Shown here in pieces: positions 1 through 10,279 of a DNA stretch of 64,000 nucleotides. Location: assembly GCA_934045075.1 (NCBI GenBank), contig OW203724.1, positions 10,217,473-10,281,472 on the forward strand, read 5' to 3'. The notes under the pieces were generated by a model, which was given only the letters and a program-made list of their open reading frames with translations, was not told the DNA's origin and made no database searches. Origin of the DNA: Yponomeuta sedellus (taxonomy: Eukaryota > Arthropoda > Insecta > Lepidoptera > Yponomeutidae). Position 1 is the first letter of the stretch, and each line of letters begins with the position of its first letter. The position numbers and the translations under genes are program-made.

Positions 1-970
1 AGCAACCATCTTATGCTGGTATAGCGAGTTCAAACGCGGTCGTCTTACTTTGGGGGATGAACAAAGGAGTGGTCGTCCTACGACGGCTGTCACCGAAGAA
101 AGTGTGCTGGCAGTAAAAAAATTAATTCAAGAAAACAGACGAATTACGAAGAGATTCAGCATACACTGCAGATTGCAGAGAGCACCTTCGCGTTAGGAGA
201 ATAGTTTCCCTCTGGGTGCCGCACAACCTCACCGAAGCTCAGAAGCGGGCCCGTGTGGATTGGTGCCGTGATATGTTACAAAAATTTGATGCTGGCTCGT
301 CACGGCGCGTAATTTACGACATTGTGATAGGTGACGAATCGTGGATTTATCAATATGATCCAGAAGCAAAGCGTCAGGCGACAGTTTGGCTGTTTCAAAA
401 TGAACCAACGCCTACGAAAGTGAAGCGATCGAGGAGCGCAGGAAAAATTTTGATCGCTAGTTTCTTCACTTTGACGGGATACCTAATTTCAATTCCACTT
501 CGATACCAAAGTAGTATCAACGCTAAATGGTACAGCACAAAATGCCTGCCAGAATTTTTTTCTGAATTGAGCAACAAGCGACCGAACACCGGGCTCCGCG
601 GGTCCTTCTTCACCACGACAACGCGCCCGCGCACTCTGCGATCAAAACGAGGGACTTCCTGGACTCCACAACGGTCAGAGTCTTGGGACACCCTCCTTAC
701 AGTCCTGATTTGGCTCCGTGTGACTTCTTGTTATTCCCTAAAATTAAAAATCAGCTCAGTTTTCATCGCCGGAAGACGCGCTAGCAGCGTTTGAGAAGGC
801 CGTGGAAGAGGTGTCTGCGGAGGACTGAAAAAAATGTTTTGAAAATTGGTTCAGACGCATGAAACTTTGTATAGAGGCTGGTGGAGAGTTCTTTGAAAAG
901 ATTTAATAAAAATATTTTTTTCATAGAAGTTAGTTTTTTAGTTTCTCAAAACTTTCTGAGTGTCCCACGT
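1..970 (+). pseudogene. Decayed mariner transposase, 5' end outside window
   Basis: This is the body and 3' end of a Tc1/mariner-superfamily element. The first 180 bases, read in more than one frame, encode the end of the paired-type DNA-binding domain (a DEQRSGRPTTAVTEE-like stretch). An open stretch from 216 carries the first catalytic Asp in GDESWIY near base 340. The second Asp (LHHDNA) lies near 610 and the third (YSPDLAPCD) near 715, in a frame shifted from the first. Counting between the last two gives 34 residues, the D,D34D signature of true mariners. A TGA interrupts the C-terminal KKCFENWF stretch near 825, and the reading frame ends near 905. The end TGTCCCACG just before the TA at 970 looks like a mariner terminal repeat. 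At least one frameshift and one stop make it inactive. It is more diverged than the mariner at 59653-61134 and belongs to a different subfamily. Confidence 0.88.
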
Positions 971-1209
971 ATGTATGAGCCAGCACACCAATATGAATAG
1001 CCAATCTAGCTCTTGGAGATGTTTCGGCTACTCACAATGGAGTACTTTTTTACATATAGCAAATTTTTACGTTTTCAACTTTGACATACCTACACATTAA
1101 ATAAAAGATTATTCGACAGAGTACTATATGCGGATTACTATTTAACATGTAATGTAATGTAAAATTTGCCACGCCATTGTCACTTTTTTATGTATTTCAC
1201 ATAAATAAT

Positions 1210-1253
1210 AAATAAAGATTATTTATTTATTTTAATTCTTTATTGCACTAATT
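1210..1253 (-). mobile_element. LINE A, distal 3' UTR piece
   Basis: This is the far 3' end of an old minus-strand LINE whose other piece lies at 4732-5468. The two pieces were separated by insertion of LINE B at 1254-4731. The segment is rich in AATAAA-like words on the minus strand. It ends with a 15-base stretch (1239-1253) that recurs at 4732-4746 as the target duplication of LINE B. Confidence 0.6.
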
Positions 1254-1371
1254 TTTTTTTTTTTTTTTAATCTATATTAGTTTAAAAGGGTTTGGTACAC
1301 AAGTGACCATGTCACCCTCGTAAATTCTATGCTATGAAGTTATGTACAATATCCAGGACTACAAACTAAAT

Positions 1372-3749
1372 TTATTCCATCCTTGCCTTTAAACCAAACC
1401 TTACTAACTTATACAGCATTTTAGCTTCTTCGGAATTTGGAAGCGCTAAAATGCTGTTACAACCACCGACCGTGGAAAAAATTACGTTATCATAAATTTG
1501 TTCCCTCACACTACTATTACGCAGACATTCTGTGAGTATGTGCTGTACATCTTCAACCACCCCGCACACAGAGCAGTTTGGAGAGTTTGTTTTTCTCATC
1601 AAAAAAGCGAACTTATTGAGAGGTAAATGGCCTGATCTTAACCGTAAGGCAGTCACAATATCTCGCCTAGCCAAATCCGATGAATCGAACCAGGGTGACC
1701 GAGTTGGATGCGATTGAATTGTTTTATACCATATGCCCATTGTCAATGACCGCTCATCAAAATACTCTTTCCACAAGGAGTGACAATCATTTTTAACTGT
1801 GGGTAAAATATCTGTATAAAACGGTAAAAGTTTTGTCGGGTCACCATCAGACTTGGCTAGGTCCGCCAGGCGGTCGGCTTCTTCATTGCCATAAATACCA
1901 ATATGGGATGGTATCCACTGCAAGGCTAGAGTTCTTTTACATTTCGCAAATTTTATGATCATATCCAGAATAGAATAGGCTATCGGTGAACATCTAGTGC
2001 TAGAGGTACATCGAGCCACATGCTGGAGTGCGCTCTTAGAATCAGTAAGTACAACACATCTCTCAACATTCAAACTAAAACAATATGAAATTGCTTCTGC
2101 CAATGCAAAAAGTTCAACAAACATTATTGACAAATTTGTTGTGATCTTGAACTTTACTGAAATATTATCTTGCAAGTCAAGAAATGCTGCACCTATACCG
2201 TCAACCCCTCTAGAACCATCTGTATATACCTTATAATAGTCTAAATAATTATCAGCTAGAAATTTATCACATATAATATATAGTTCTGTCGTTTTGTATC
2301 CCCTTTTCCCTTTATCAATACCATCAATAGAACTATTTACAACATTATTAACATCAATATTGCTCACCCAGGTCTCTAAGGAAAACATCTCCAACTTTTC
2401 GGACTGATGAATTGAACATTTTTTCAGTATTTGGTGGACCTTTGCCAATACCGGGGTCTTTTTGTTTCTCCAGTATAGGTTGTCATGACAAGACGCAGAG
2501 AGTTTACACAGTAATTCTATGTTAGAGTTATCTTGAAACGACCGAGACTTAAGCCAGAATTTGCTTGCCAAATACTGACGTCGCAAGTGCAATGGTGTAA
2601 GGGCAAGCTCACTTTCCATAACATGTATAGGAGATGATCGGATAAAACCACCTATTACTCTCATTGCAGAGTTTTGGATCTTGTCTAGCTTGTATAGGTG
2701 GCTTTTGATAGCGCTGTCGTACAAATAGCTGCCATAGTCTATTCGGCTACGAATGATAGCTATGTACAGTCTCCTCAAGTGTCTAGAGTGTACCCCCCAT
2801 TTAGAACCAGCCAGTACCTTGAGAATATTAACAAATTTAGAGGTCCTTTCAACTATCTCATTGATGTGTTTACCCCACTTTAACGCACAGTCGAGCCACA
2901 TTCCCAAATATTTGACAGATTCTACCAGTGGCATCGATTGACTACCTATCTTAATTGCAACCCTTTGCCGTCTGTACCCCCTACTAAAAAGGCAAACGTG
3001 AGTTTTTCGAGGTGATATATCTAAACCTACTTCATATATAAGCATACATAATGAATTTAATGCGTGTTGGATTATGGCTTCCGCCTCAGAAATGTTTTTG
3101 CATGATGTATAGATAACAAAGTCATCCGCGTACTGCGAAATCTTGGAGTTTGTCGATTTACAAATGTGGAGTGTGGCTATGTTAAACAAAATAGGAGATA
3201 ATGGATCTCCCTGTGCGAGTCCTTTACCGGTTTGTCTTGATATTTTATTATCATCAGCTGTACTTATAGAGAGATTTCTAATGCTTAAGAATTCGTATAC
3301 ATACCTACAGATCTTGCTACCAATGCCAACATTATTGAGAGTTTGCACTAAAGTAACCACATTGACATTATTATAGGCACTTTCAATGTCAACGAAACAA
3401 GCCAAAGTTACTTCTTTATTTGCAAAGCTAAGTTGGATGTTACAAACAAGTTGGGTGAGATTATCTAAACATGATTTTGTTTTCCTGAACCCAACGGTAT
3501 CTTGAGAAAAAATACAATTTTTCTCCAGATACCATTCGATTCGATTTTTAATTACTGAGTGAAATATTTTACATGGGCAAGATAGCAACGCAATTGGTCT
3601 TACTTGAGAAGAGCTCGAGTTGGAACTGCTATTGGACTTGGGGATTGCAACTAATTTAACCTCTCTCCATTGATATGGAACGAATCCAAGCGCTAAGAAA
3701 CTATTATATATCTGTACCAAATATTGCTTGCCAACAACAGGGATATTTT
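1372..3749 (-). CDS. LINE B ORF2, reverse transcriptase-RNase H part
   Basis: About 780 residues are open to the stop at 1372. Numbering from the ATG-type start at 3720, the segment around residue 150 to 180 holds the RT block GKGLAQGDPLSPILFN. The catalytic YADD box is near residue 197. An RNase H domain follows, with YTDGS near 500, LTDSKSAL near 570 and WIPSHIGIYGNEEADRLADL near 600. A C-terminal cysteine motif, CSVC...H...C, is near 714. The protein copies element RNA into DNA at a nicked chromosomal target. The true reading frame continues upstream into the endonuclease segment, so the start at 3720 is not biological. The two segments are out of frame by one base at the T run 3746-3750. 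Everything downstream of that point is intact, which is unusual for insect LINE debris and agrees with a recent insertion. Confidence 0.9.
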
Positions 3750-4731
3750 TAACATAGAAAATGTAATCCCGTCCTCACCCGGCGCGGTATCTTTAATTTT
3801 AATGGTATTTTCTAGTTCAGCTAGGGAAATTGGTGTCTCTAGTGCGTCATTGGCCGAATAATTTATTGGTGGTTCCGGGGTTACAAAATCCGGGCACAGA
3901 CTTTGCATCAAATTTTCAGCTGAACCATAATCTATTTGTGTTCTTTGTTGACGATAACCTTTCAGCCACCGCATACGTTTCCACATTTCCCCTGCACTAA
4001 CGTTTACATCCATACCACTACAGAACTCTTGCCAAGCTTTATCCTTGGCTTTACGTATGATTCTCTGAGCATTCGATATTCTGTCTTGCAATCTCTCCAA
4101 GTTTTCTGGCGTGGGGTTTCCTCTAAAAACTGCTAATGCCCGCCTTCGCTCTGCGACTGCTTGGGAAATGCTTGCACTCCAGTAAAACTTAGGTTTAAAT
4201 TTCTGTGCACGAAGGGGATTATTGCAAATTTTCAGTTTTGGGATACACTCATCCGCAGCTTTGTTGACAATATCAAGAAACATATTATAATTACATTGAG
4301 GGTCATCACTAAGTGAAAAGTTATTGGAAAAACATTGTTGGAGTGTATTTTTGTAGGAAACCCAGTCCGCCTTCTTAAAATTTCTTCTAAAGGAATTACT
4401 GGACATTTCGTTCGCATTTATACCTATACTATACATAATAATAAGGTGGTCACTGCCCAGACTTTCATTTGTGACTCTCCATTTAAATCTCAATGCGATA
4501 TCTGCCGACACAAACGTAATGTCCGGGGAGCTACTCTGCATTCGACCATTGACGAGCTTGATCCGCGTAGGTGAGCCATCGTTTAGGGAGACAAAATTTT
4601 TATCAATTAAACAGTCAAATAAATGAGATCCCCTTGCATCTGTTCGGCTGGACCAATTAGAATGGTGTGCATTGAAGTCACCTGCAATAATTGTTTTATT
4701 TGAACACAAAGAAAAGATAGTATCCCAGTCA
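3747..4731 (-). pseudogene. LINE B ORF2, endonuclease end and RT start (truncated, frameshifted)
   Basis: This is the 5' part of the same LINE ORF. It begins inside an APE-type endonuclease domain, with the core GDFNAHHSNW immediately after the truncation point and the GSDHLIIM motif about 75 residues later. A basic linker with repeated Arg/Lys and AWQEFC follows, then the first RT block, KDTAPGEDGITFSML. The N-terminal catalytic residues of the endonuclease are missing because of the 5' truncation. At the T run 3746-3750 one base appears to be missing relative to the frame that continues into ORF2, so this piece runs into a stop at 3693. That indel lies in a homopolymer and may be a sequencing error. 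Confidence 0.88.
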
Positions 4732-5270
4732 TTTATTGCACTAATTACATGAGTAAATGTACAAGGGCGTGCTTAATGCAAGAAGCATTCCCTTCCAGCA
4801 AACTTTTGGTGTTGAAGAGACTGGCAAAGGGTAGTGCAGGCAAAGAAGGTGGAATACAATAATAAACTTACATAAACATAGGGAGATATTTAAAAACCTA
4901 TTTAGAGGCTAAAAATTTCACCCCTGCCGGGATTCGAACCCGCAACCTCTGGCTATCCGTGCCGTTGCGGGTTCAAATCCCGGCATGGGTGAAATTTTTA
5001 GCCTCTAAATAGGTTTTTAAATTTGATCCTTAGCACGGGTTAGTGCATTAAAAATAAAAATAGTATAATAGGGAGATATATTAACTTAAACCTACAGGGG
5101 CAAGGGGGGGGGGCTCTGAATAATAAAAAGTATGATAAACCTACACAACCAATAATACATATATAAATAAATAAATAGATATAATAATTATACGTACATA
5201 CATATTGAAGATAATAACTAATCACGATTACTTACATATCAATAATTAATAAAATAATTGGTGATAAATT
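4732..5270 (-). mobile_element. LINE A, proximal 3' UTR
   Basis: This is the 3' UTR of LINE A, between its stop codon near 5271 and the LINE B insertion site. It includes the 15-bp LINE B target copy at 4732-4746 and is itself interrupted by an FB-tRNA element at 4890-5067. A run of G lies at 5104-5112. No open reading frame is present. A diverged relative of the 3' UTR may lie near 33380-33440. Confidence 0.5.
4890..5067 (-). mobile_element. FB-tRNA element copy 1, palindromised form
   Basis: The copy is flanked by a 12-bp direct repeat (ATAGGGAGATAT at 4878-4889 and 5068-5079). It starts with the arm AAAAACCTATTTAGAGGCTA and a reversed half of a tRNA-like sequence (B box on the minus strand). 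It then turns directly into the forward half (B box GGTTCAAATCC on the plus strand), the same arm inverted, and the outer block with CCTTAGCACGGGTTAGTGCA. Most of the copy is therefore an inverted repeat, with only a few unpaired bases near 4960-4970. A normal tRNA-derived SINE would not be symmetrical like this. Confidence 0.85.
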
Positions 5271-5468
5271 ACTGCCTATTCTGCAGATCAAGGTAGTACT
5301 TGGTAACATTACTTTTGAAAATCTCTAATGTTGAGGCCTGAAGAATGTCCAGAGGCAGGCTGTTCCACAAGCGAATCACAGTCACAGTAAAAGAGCCAGA
5401 ATAACCCGCCGGATTATGCTCTGTGGTGCGGAGATGAAGAATCCGGGACGACCCTCGGCACTGTGGAG
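5271..5468 (-). pseudogene. LINE A ORF2 C-terminal remnant
   Basis: About 65 codons are open on the minus strand and end at a stop near 5271. The C-terminal part reads IRLWNSLPLDILQASTLEIF and is followed by KSNVTKYYLDLQ. The W-N-S-L-P signature followed by a Phe/Lys-rich helix is typical of the very end of LINE ORF2 proteins that lack RNase H (jockey, CR1 and R1-like groups). Upstream of 5468 the similarity stops, so this is a 5'-truncated copy. LINE B and the FB-tRNA copy are both inserted in its 3' UTR, which makes it the oldest layer here. Confidence 0.75.
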
Positions 5469-5504
5469 ATAAACTTACCCAAAGATCACCTATGGGTAAA
5501 TTAA

Positions 5505-5665
5505 ACCTATAAGACTAATTTGGGAAGTTATGTTACAATCCGAGACCACGGCACCTGTAAATGTGCCGTAACGTCGAAAAATTTTAAAAAATATAATAAA
5601 CGAGTGAAATCCGTACTAAAACAGTTTTAATTATGTTTAGTACTCGTGTTAACCTTAAAAAAGTT
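5505..5665. mobile_element. Penelope-like element terminal fragment
   Basis: The segment holds the pair GGCACCTG / GTGCCGTAACGT followed by ATCCGTACTAAAACAGTTTTAATTATG and ACTCGTGTTAACCTTA (shown in parts). The same blocks recur in inverted orientation at 47588-47720 and directly at 48312-48360, on either side of a GIY-YIG endonuclease fragment. This supports calling it an end of the same Penelope-like family. No coding sequence is present here. Confidence 0.55.
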
Positions 5666-5744
5666 ATGTTACTGTTTGTCTTTTTGTATAACCAATAGAT
5701 ACTGTTTATATTATATCAATTTGAAGCACCTAACCGATTGAATA

Positions 5745-6108
5745 AAATGTATTTAGAACATCGTGTGCACTAAGTTTGTGAAAAAGAGTATATTTGTGAA
5801 TTCAAAATATCATTGAACCTACCTATCATACCCTCTTTTAATTTGTTAAAAACTCAGACTCGGCAACTTCTTGGAATATTTTTTTCTTATCTGCTTGCGC
5901 GCGCCAGTCTCTATAAGCAAGTCATATTGTTGAAACCTTTTTTTTTGCATTTTGTCATTTCCTCGCTGAGGTAACTTTTCCTTGTGAGTGCAAAGATTTT
6001 TAACCTCGTGCTCTTTTTATTCCATCACTAACGCTCAGGATTCTATTTTCATATTTCTTCTGTTGCTCGGTCAAAATTGAGCACGCGGTTAAAAAAACAA
6101 CTTTGCAC
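5745..6108. repeat. Unclassified repeat X, copy 1
   Basis: About 360 bases are shared in the same orientation with 34795-35165. Shared words include TTAGAACATCGTGT, GTTAAAAACTCAGAC, GAGTGCAAAGATTTTT and TTGAGCACGCGGTTAAAAA. It has no long ORF, terminal repeat or poly-A tail. It could be a decayed non-autonomous DNA element, but no superfamily can be named. Confidence 0.6.
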
Positions 6109-6120
6109 GATCGATCGATC

Positions 6121-6414
6121 GGTATCAACCCTTTTATGTTCCCACTGCTGGGGCACGGGTCTCTAGCTGCAACGCAGGAAGATTAGGCCGTACTCCACAA
6201 GACAGTGGCGGACCTTAATTTCAGAAGTTATCAATCCGTCAATAAGGCCTCTGACATGGCTTAACGACTGCCATTACATAACAGCCGGCACCAACGGCTT
6301 AACGTGCCTTGCGAAGAACGGAAGCGCTTGGAAAAATGCCACTAGCGGTAGTCACATTACGGTCACCCATCCTGCTCCTGACCACGCCTGTTGTTGCATA
6401 ACACAAGTTATTTT
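6121..6414 (-). mobile_element. 5S-rRNA-derived SINE, head-truncated
   Basis: This minus-strand copy belongs to the SINE whose head resembles the 5S rRNA internal promoter. On the minus strand it reads CAGGATGGGTGACCGTAATG near 6360-6390, then ...AAGCCGTTGGTGCCGGCTG... and ends with CCCAGCAGTGGGAACATAAA. About 45 bases between the GATTAGGCC and GACAGTGGC boxes are deleted. The head breaks off at about 6414, where a plus-strand LINE tail begins. Confidence 0.85.
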
Positions 6415-6550
6415 TCAGGGTTGTCTGGAAGAGATCGCTTTTAGCGATAAGACTGACAATTATATACAGCAAAACTTAGATATGTAGGGAAGCCTTTTTA
6501 TGTATTTTGTTTTCTGGTGTGTACAATAAAGAGTTCTAATGTAATTGTAA
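6415..6550 (+). mobile_element. LINE 3' UTR tail (TCTGGAAGAGATCGC family)
   Basis: This is a plus-strand 3' end with GTCTGGAAGAGATCGCTTTT, AGCGATAAGAC, ...GTGTACAATAAAGAG (poly-A signal) and an ATGTAATTGTAATGTAATG tail. The reverse-complement counterpart is seen at 27427-27520, 41115-41250 and 45835-45880. No coding part is left. Confidence 0.6.
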
Positions 6551-7074
6551 TGTAATGTGATTTTTCACAAACACGCGACTAACCCGCACTATGGTCTCGA
6601 CAGAATATCAGCGTTGTAGGCAGATACCTCGGTGGCTCCTACAACACATGCTGAATCGGGAACCATTTCAATCAGAAATCCATCTGTACTATAACTTTAC
6701 ATATTTATATTTCTTAGCTTCTTTTATTTAATTTAAAAATGTCTATCCTAAAAATATCCTTATTTGTTTTTAATTTCCTTATTTGCTGTTTTTCTCTGTT
6801 TGTTTGTAATGTTAATGTTATTTTATCAGTGGTTATATACTCTTTGATTTTATCTACTCTGATATTATAATGCAAAGATTATAAAACTGAAAACAAAACT
6901 CTTAAGACAAACATTACGCATAGGCCAAAAATAAAAAATAAAAAGTTTTATTACGATACAGGTCTTGTATAGAATATTGCACTACCTACTAATCTTGTCT
7001 CCAAAACTTAGGTTAGCTGGTAGATAATGCTAAGTAGCATTAAGCTCGCATCATTTTTATGCTATAAAGAGTTT

Positions 7075-7101
7075 TAATAATAATAATAATAATAATAATA
7101 T
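7075..7101. repeat. (AAT)n microsatellite
   Basis: This is an uninterrupted AAT tract of about nine units in AT-rich sequence. No element boundary is visible next to it. Confidence 0.9.
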
Positions 7102-7488
7102 AACTTTTTAATTATAAGGATACACCTATGCAACCGCCAGCTGGACCAAGAAGGTTAAACCTCAACTTTTAAAAAAAGGTTTCAATGAACGAGTCCGCGG
7201 CGACGCAACACGCATGCGCAATCGATGTTTGCGCCTTGGCGCCAACATTTTACATTTAAAAAAACTATTCAATATTTAAACAAAGTTTGGTTCTGTTTAA
7301 TATTACGAGTATTTTATGTATTATAGTGTGAGAGTAGATAAAGTAGTGTATGACACTGTACATAACTCGTGTGATGCTATAAAAAAACTCACCTACGCTA
7401 CGGCTCGTTTTTTTAAAACACACTCGTGTTATAAGAACCCTTATTATGCAACAGTTTATCATAAACTACTATTATCTTATTTTATTAT

Positions 7489-7720
7489 ATTATTTTTAAT
7501 GCCCTAACCCGTGCTAAGGACAATTTTAAAAACCTATTTAGAGGCTAAAAATTCACCCATGCCGGGATTCGAACCCGCGACCTCTGGCTATCCGTGCCAG
7601 CGCTCTTCCAACTGAGCTAATGGGCGACTCACCGGCATCAGTGAAATTTCGAACCTCTTTACAATACTCTGTATTACGTATAGGCAGCGGTGGAATTTTT
7701 AGCCTCTAAATAGGTTTTTA
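7489..7720 (-). mobile_element. FB-tRNA element copy 2
   Basis: It begins with the outer block (TTTTTAATGCCCTAACCCGT) and the arm AAAAACCTATTTAGAGGCTA. A complete tRNA-like sequence on the minus strand follows (B box GGATTCGAACC, A box CTGAGCTAATGGG). It then continues through TTCGAACCTCTTTACA and GTATTACGTA and closes with the inverted arm, TAGCCTCTAAATAGGTTTTT. Arms of about 30 bp at both ends make it a terminal-inverted-repeat copy. No clean target duplication was found. Confidence 0.8.
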
Positions 7721-7950
7721 ATAGTAGATTGTTAACCAAGGGCTGTATGGGTTACTGCATGTATAAAAATATTAACTTTTAAAAAATATTCTTCTTGCAG
7801 TATGAGTATGACAGTTCTTTTTTCAAATTCCAAAACCTATGCTGTAATGTTAACATTACATGGTATGTTTTGAAACCTATGCTGTAATGATATCTATACA
7901 CCCCGGCATTCAGGGAAGTAAGTGGCTACTTACAGAGCAAGAGATATGTA

Positions 7951-8165
7951 ATAGTACATTACACAACTAGGGTGGTAATACAAAGAAAGACCGAGATCGC
8001 AGAAGTTTGCGGCCCGAGCTGCAAGCGAGGGACGTAAATATGCGATCGAGAGCTTTCTTTATTACCTCCCGTGTTTTGTACATCTTTTTATGTCTACACT
8101 TGGCAAAGCGGCTTTTGCCGTACGCGCTGCGTGCGGAAAAAGCCACTTTATTGCCAGGTGTGGCA
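7951..8165 (+). mobile_element. Hairpin repeat H, copy 1
   Basis: This is a 215-bp copy of a short repeat whose second copy (60785-61002, opposite strand) sits inside a mariner gene. It starts ATAGTACATTACACAACTAG and ends CCAGGTGTGGCA, flanked by TA on both sides. Positions 8105-8149 form a hairpin: AAAGCGGCTTTTGCCGTACG pairs with GCGTGCGGAAAAAGCCACTT across a few bases. There is no terminal inverted repeat, poly-A tail or polymerase III box, so the class is unknown. Confidence 0.75.
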
Positions 8166-8269
8166 TACAATATCTTATTTTATGTTATTTGTGTATCTGT
8201 TTTGTTGAGTTTTGTGAATTTATTACTGTTTTGTTACGTTTTTAGTATTATGCCATTGAATAAATTATT

Positions 8270-8290
8270 TCTCTCTCTCTCTCTCTCTCT
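8270..8290. repeat. (TC)n microsatellite
   Basis: This is a pure TC dinucleotide tract just after an AATAAA-like word. It directly precedes a short 5S-SINE head fragment. Confidence 0.9.
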
Positions 8291-8292
8291 GA

Positions 8293-8329
8293 TTACAATC
8301 ACTAGGTCCGACTTGGCCACGAGCGCTTC
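8293..8329 (-). mobile_element. 5S SINE head fragment
   Basis: Only the extreme 5' end of the 5S SINE is present in minus orientation: ACAATCACTAGGTCCGACTT then GGCCACGAGCGCTT. It matches the ends of the copies at 43601-43982 and 61359-61538. Confidence 0.6.
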
Positions 8330-8339
8330 TTGTGGACTG

Positions 8340-9600
8340 GAACTGTGAACTTTGCACTCTTGTACCTAAAACAAATAATAATTTTAGGGGCTCAATACTT
8401 TAAACCCTGTCTTCAAAATCACGATATAAATGTGTAACTTTTTTCTTTTGTTTTTTGTGTTCGCCAAATATTTGAGAACATGTATATCTGTGAATATGTT
8501 ATGTTTTAATATGTAATATTATTACGATATTGACATGTAATATTTTCTTTTTGACATTTGTAAATTTGATTATTATTTCTACATTGGATTGTTATTATGT
8601 ACGGAGTCTTGACTTGTAATGAATATTACCAATAAATGATGTCTATGTCTAATATTTCAAACTTGGTCTCTCATAATGCGATTGTTTGTTTTCGATCAAC
8701 CCGCTTTTTACCAGATCTTTCCCGTTTATATCTTGTTCATGCAAGATATTCCATGAACGAGATGTAAAGATAATTCTAGATCAAATTTATGATCTAGATT
8801 TATTATTGAATAGGCTGCTGTGTGTGAGGCGTGTGCTTAGTGAGTCGTTTTAAAACACAACCTAACTTTCTAAGGGATCGTAAGGAAACCTGAGTGTCTG
8901 TTCGCTTCACAATCTTAGCGCATAATATTGCCGACCAGCGGTGGTTACGCGTGGCAATGAAGCCCATACTCCCTCACCTTCTAATCTTTATATATGTAAA
9001 GAAACTACATTATTATTTCTTTATTTTGTACAGCGTTTTCGGTTAGTAAAACAGTATCTACCTCTTACATAGATGGCGCTGTTAGTCATGGCGGCCAACA
9101 CAGTTGGCAAAACAGCTTACGTTTGGTCTGCGCACAGATTAAACGCCATGGTTGAAGTATTGTTGGTTTATCACAAAAATACCACTAAAAAGAACGATTA
9201 TGTGAAGACAATGTAAATAATAAACTTTAAATGTCGTTTCTTTGATTTCAGAGCAACGCAACTGTTTATTAGTAACCCCTTACAAATTTAGTAGAAATTG
9301 TCTTATATATATATAATTCTACTGTACTTGTGTATGTCACTGAACTCCTAAACGGCTGGACAGATTTGAACGATTTTTGTTTCTATACGTTTGGGTGGTG
9401 CCCTTGGGTGGTTTAGATTCACAAATCAGCCCGGCAGATGGCGCTGCATGCAAGACAAGTCTGTCGACTCCACTAGATCTAAAAATATAAAAATCTCCTG
9501 TCACAGTGATTGTTATCGAACACCTCCGAAACGGTTTCACCAGTTTCTAAAATTCTATTGTGTTTGTTTAGTAGGTCTATGAAAATGTAGTATAATGAAA
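8340..9600. other. No gene seen; repeat debris
   Basis: The sequence is AT-rich with no supported gene. Around 8880-8990 are words (GGAAACCTGAGTGTCTG, GCGGTGG) shared with decayed SINE bodies elsewhere. Around 9310-9480 is a stretch (CACTGAACTCCTAAACGGCTGG ... CAGATGGCGCTGCATG, in part) of a type common in insect non-autonomous DNA transposons. I cannot assign a family. Confidence 0.5.
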
Positions 9601-9604
9601 ATGA

Positions 9605-9970
9605 ATCGCTCGTAGCCCCGGCTGCCTGAGTGATATTAAACGATTACGAAGGTTAAGCAACACAGGGCGCGTTCAGTGCATGGATGGACAACCGTCTATG
9701 ACTAACGCTAGTGGCATTTTTCCGAGCGGTTCCGTGCTTCGCAAGGCACGTTAAGCAGTTGTACCGGCTGCCGTCGATAGATGGCAGTCGTTAAGCCAAG
9801 TCAGCGGCCTGAGCGGCTTGAAAACTTCTGACAGTAAGACCAGCTACTAGTCTTGCAAGCCTCCACCAATCCGGACTTGGCCCCAGTTGTGGAGTATGGC
9901 CTATGCCTTCCTTAGGGATAGGGAAGAGACCCGTGCCCCTCGCTGGGGCCATAATGGGTTGATGATGAAG
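9605..9970 (+). mobile_element. 5S-rRNA-derived SINE, near full length, diverged
   Basis: This plus-strand copy runs from the head CGCTCGTAGCC through a 5S-like box C region (GGTTAAGCAACACAGGGCGC, then GGATGGACAACCGTC). Next come the body blocks CCGTGCTTCGCAAGGCACGT and GGCAGTCGTTAAGCC, and the tail GAGACCCGTGCCCC...GGGGCCATAATGGG. It ends in a GATGATGAAG tail. It is more diverged than the copy at 43601-43982. The 5S internal promoter would allow polymerase III transcription, with mobilisation by a partner LINE. Confidence 0.88.
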
Positions 9971-10279
9971 AAAATGTAGTAGGTTAATTAATACAGCATA
10001 ACAAAATTTATCTATAATATAGGCTGTTAGTTTTTCTACACCCTAAAACGAAAATAAATATAATTTGCTTGATTATTCGAGAGAAAAAAATACAATTTGC
10101 CGCCTAACTCCGCCAATAAAGCAGCATAATGAAGTTGTTATTGAAATTTACGGGACAAAATTTAATCTTGCTGGCTTGAAACGTAATGTAACGTTATATA
10201 CGATATGCTCTGCCCGTCCGTGGCGGTGACACTAAGGTCTGCTACACACCGAGGGAAGAGAATCACCGGACATTGTTAA

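Larger units (their letters stand above)
1254..4731 (-). mobile_element. LINE B, 5'-truncated non-LTR retrotransposon
   Basis: This young non-LTR retrotransposon is inserted on the minus strand. Its 3' end is marked by a run of 17 T (1252-1268 on the plus strand, a poly-A tail on the coding strand). Its 5' end is cut inside the endonuclease domain, as expected for incomplete target-primed reverse transcription. A perfect 15-bp direct repeat, TTTATTGCACTAATT, flanks it at 1239-1253 and 4732-4746. The whole insert is about 3.48 kb and reads from the end of the endonuclease through reverse transcriptase, RNase H and a cysteine motif. The target was the 3' UTR of another LINE. The order EN-RT-RNase H with a C-terminal CCHC motif fits the I/jockey/R1 assemblage. 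I cannot assign the clade without a tree. Confidence 0.93.
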
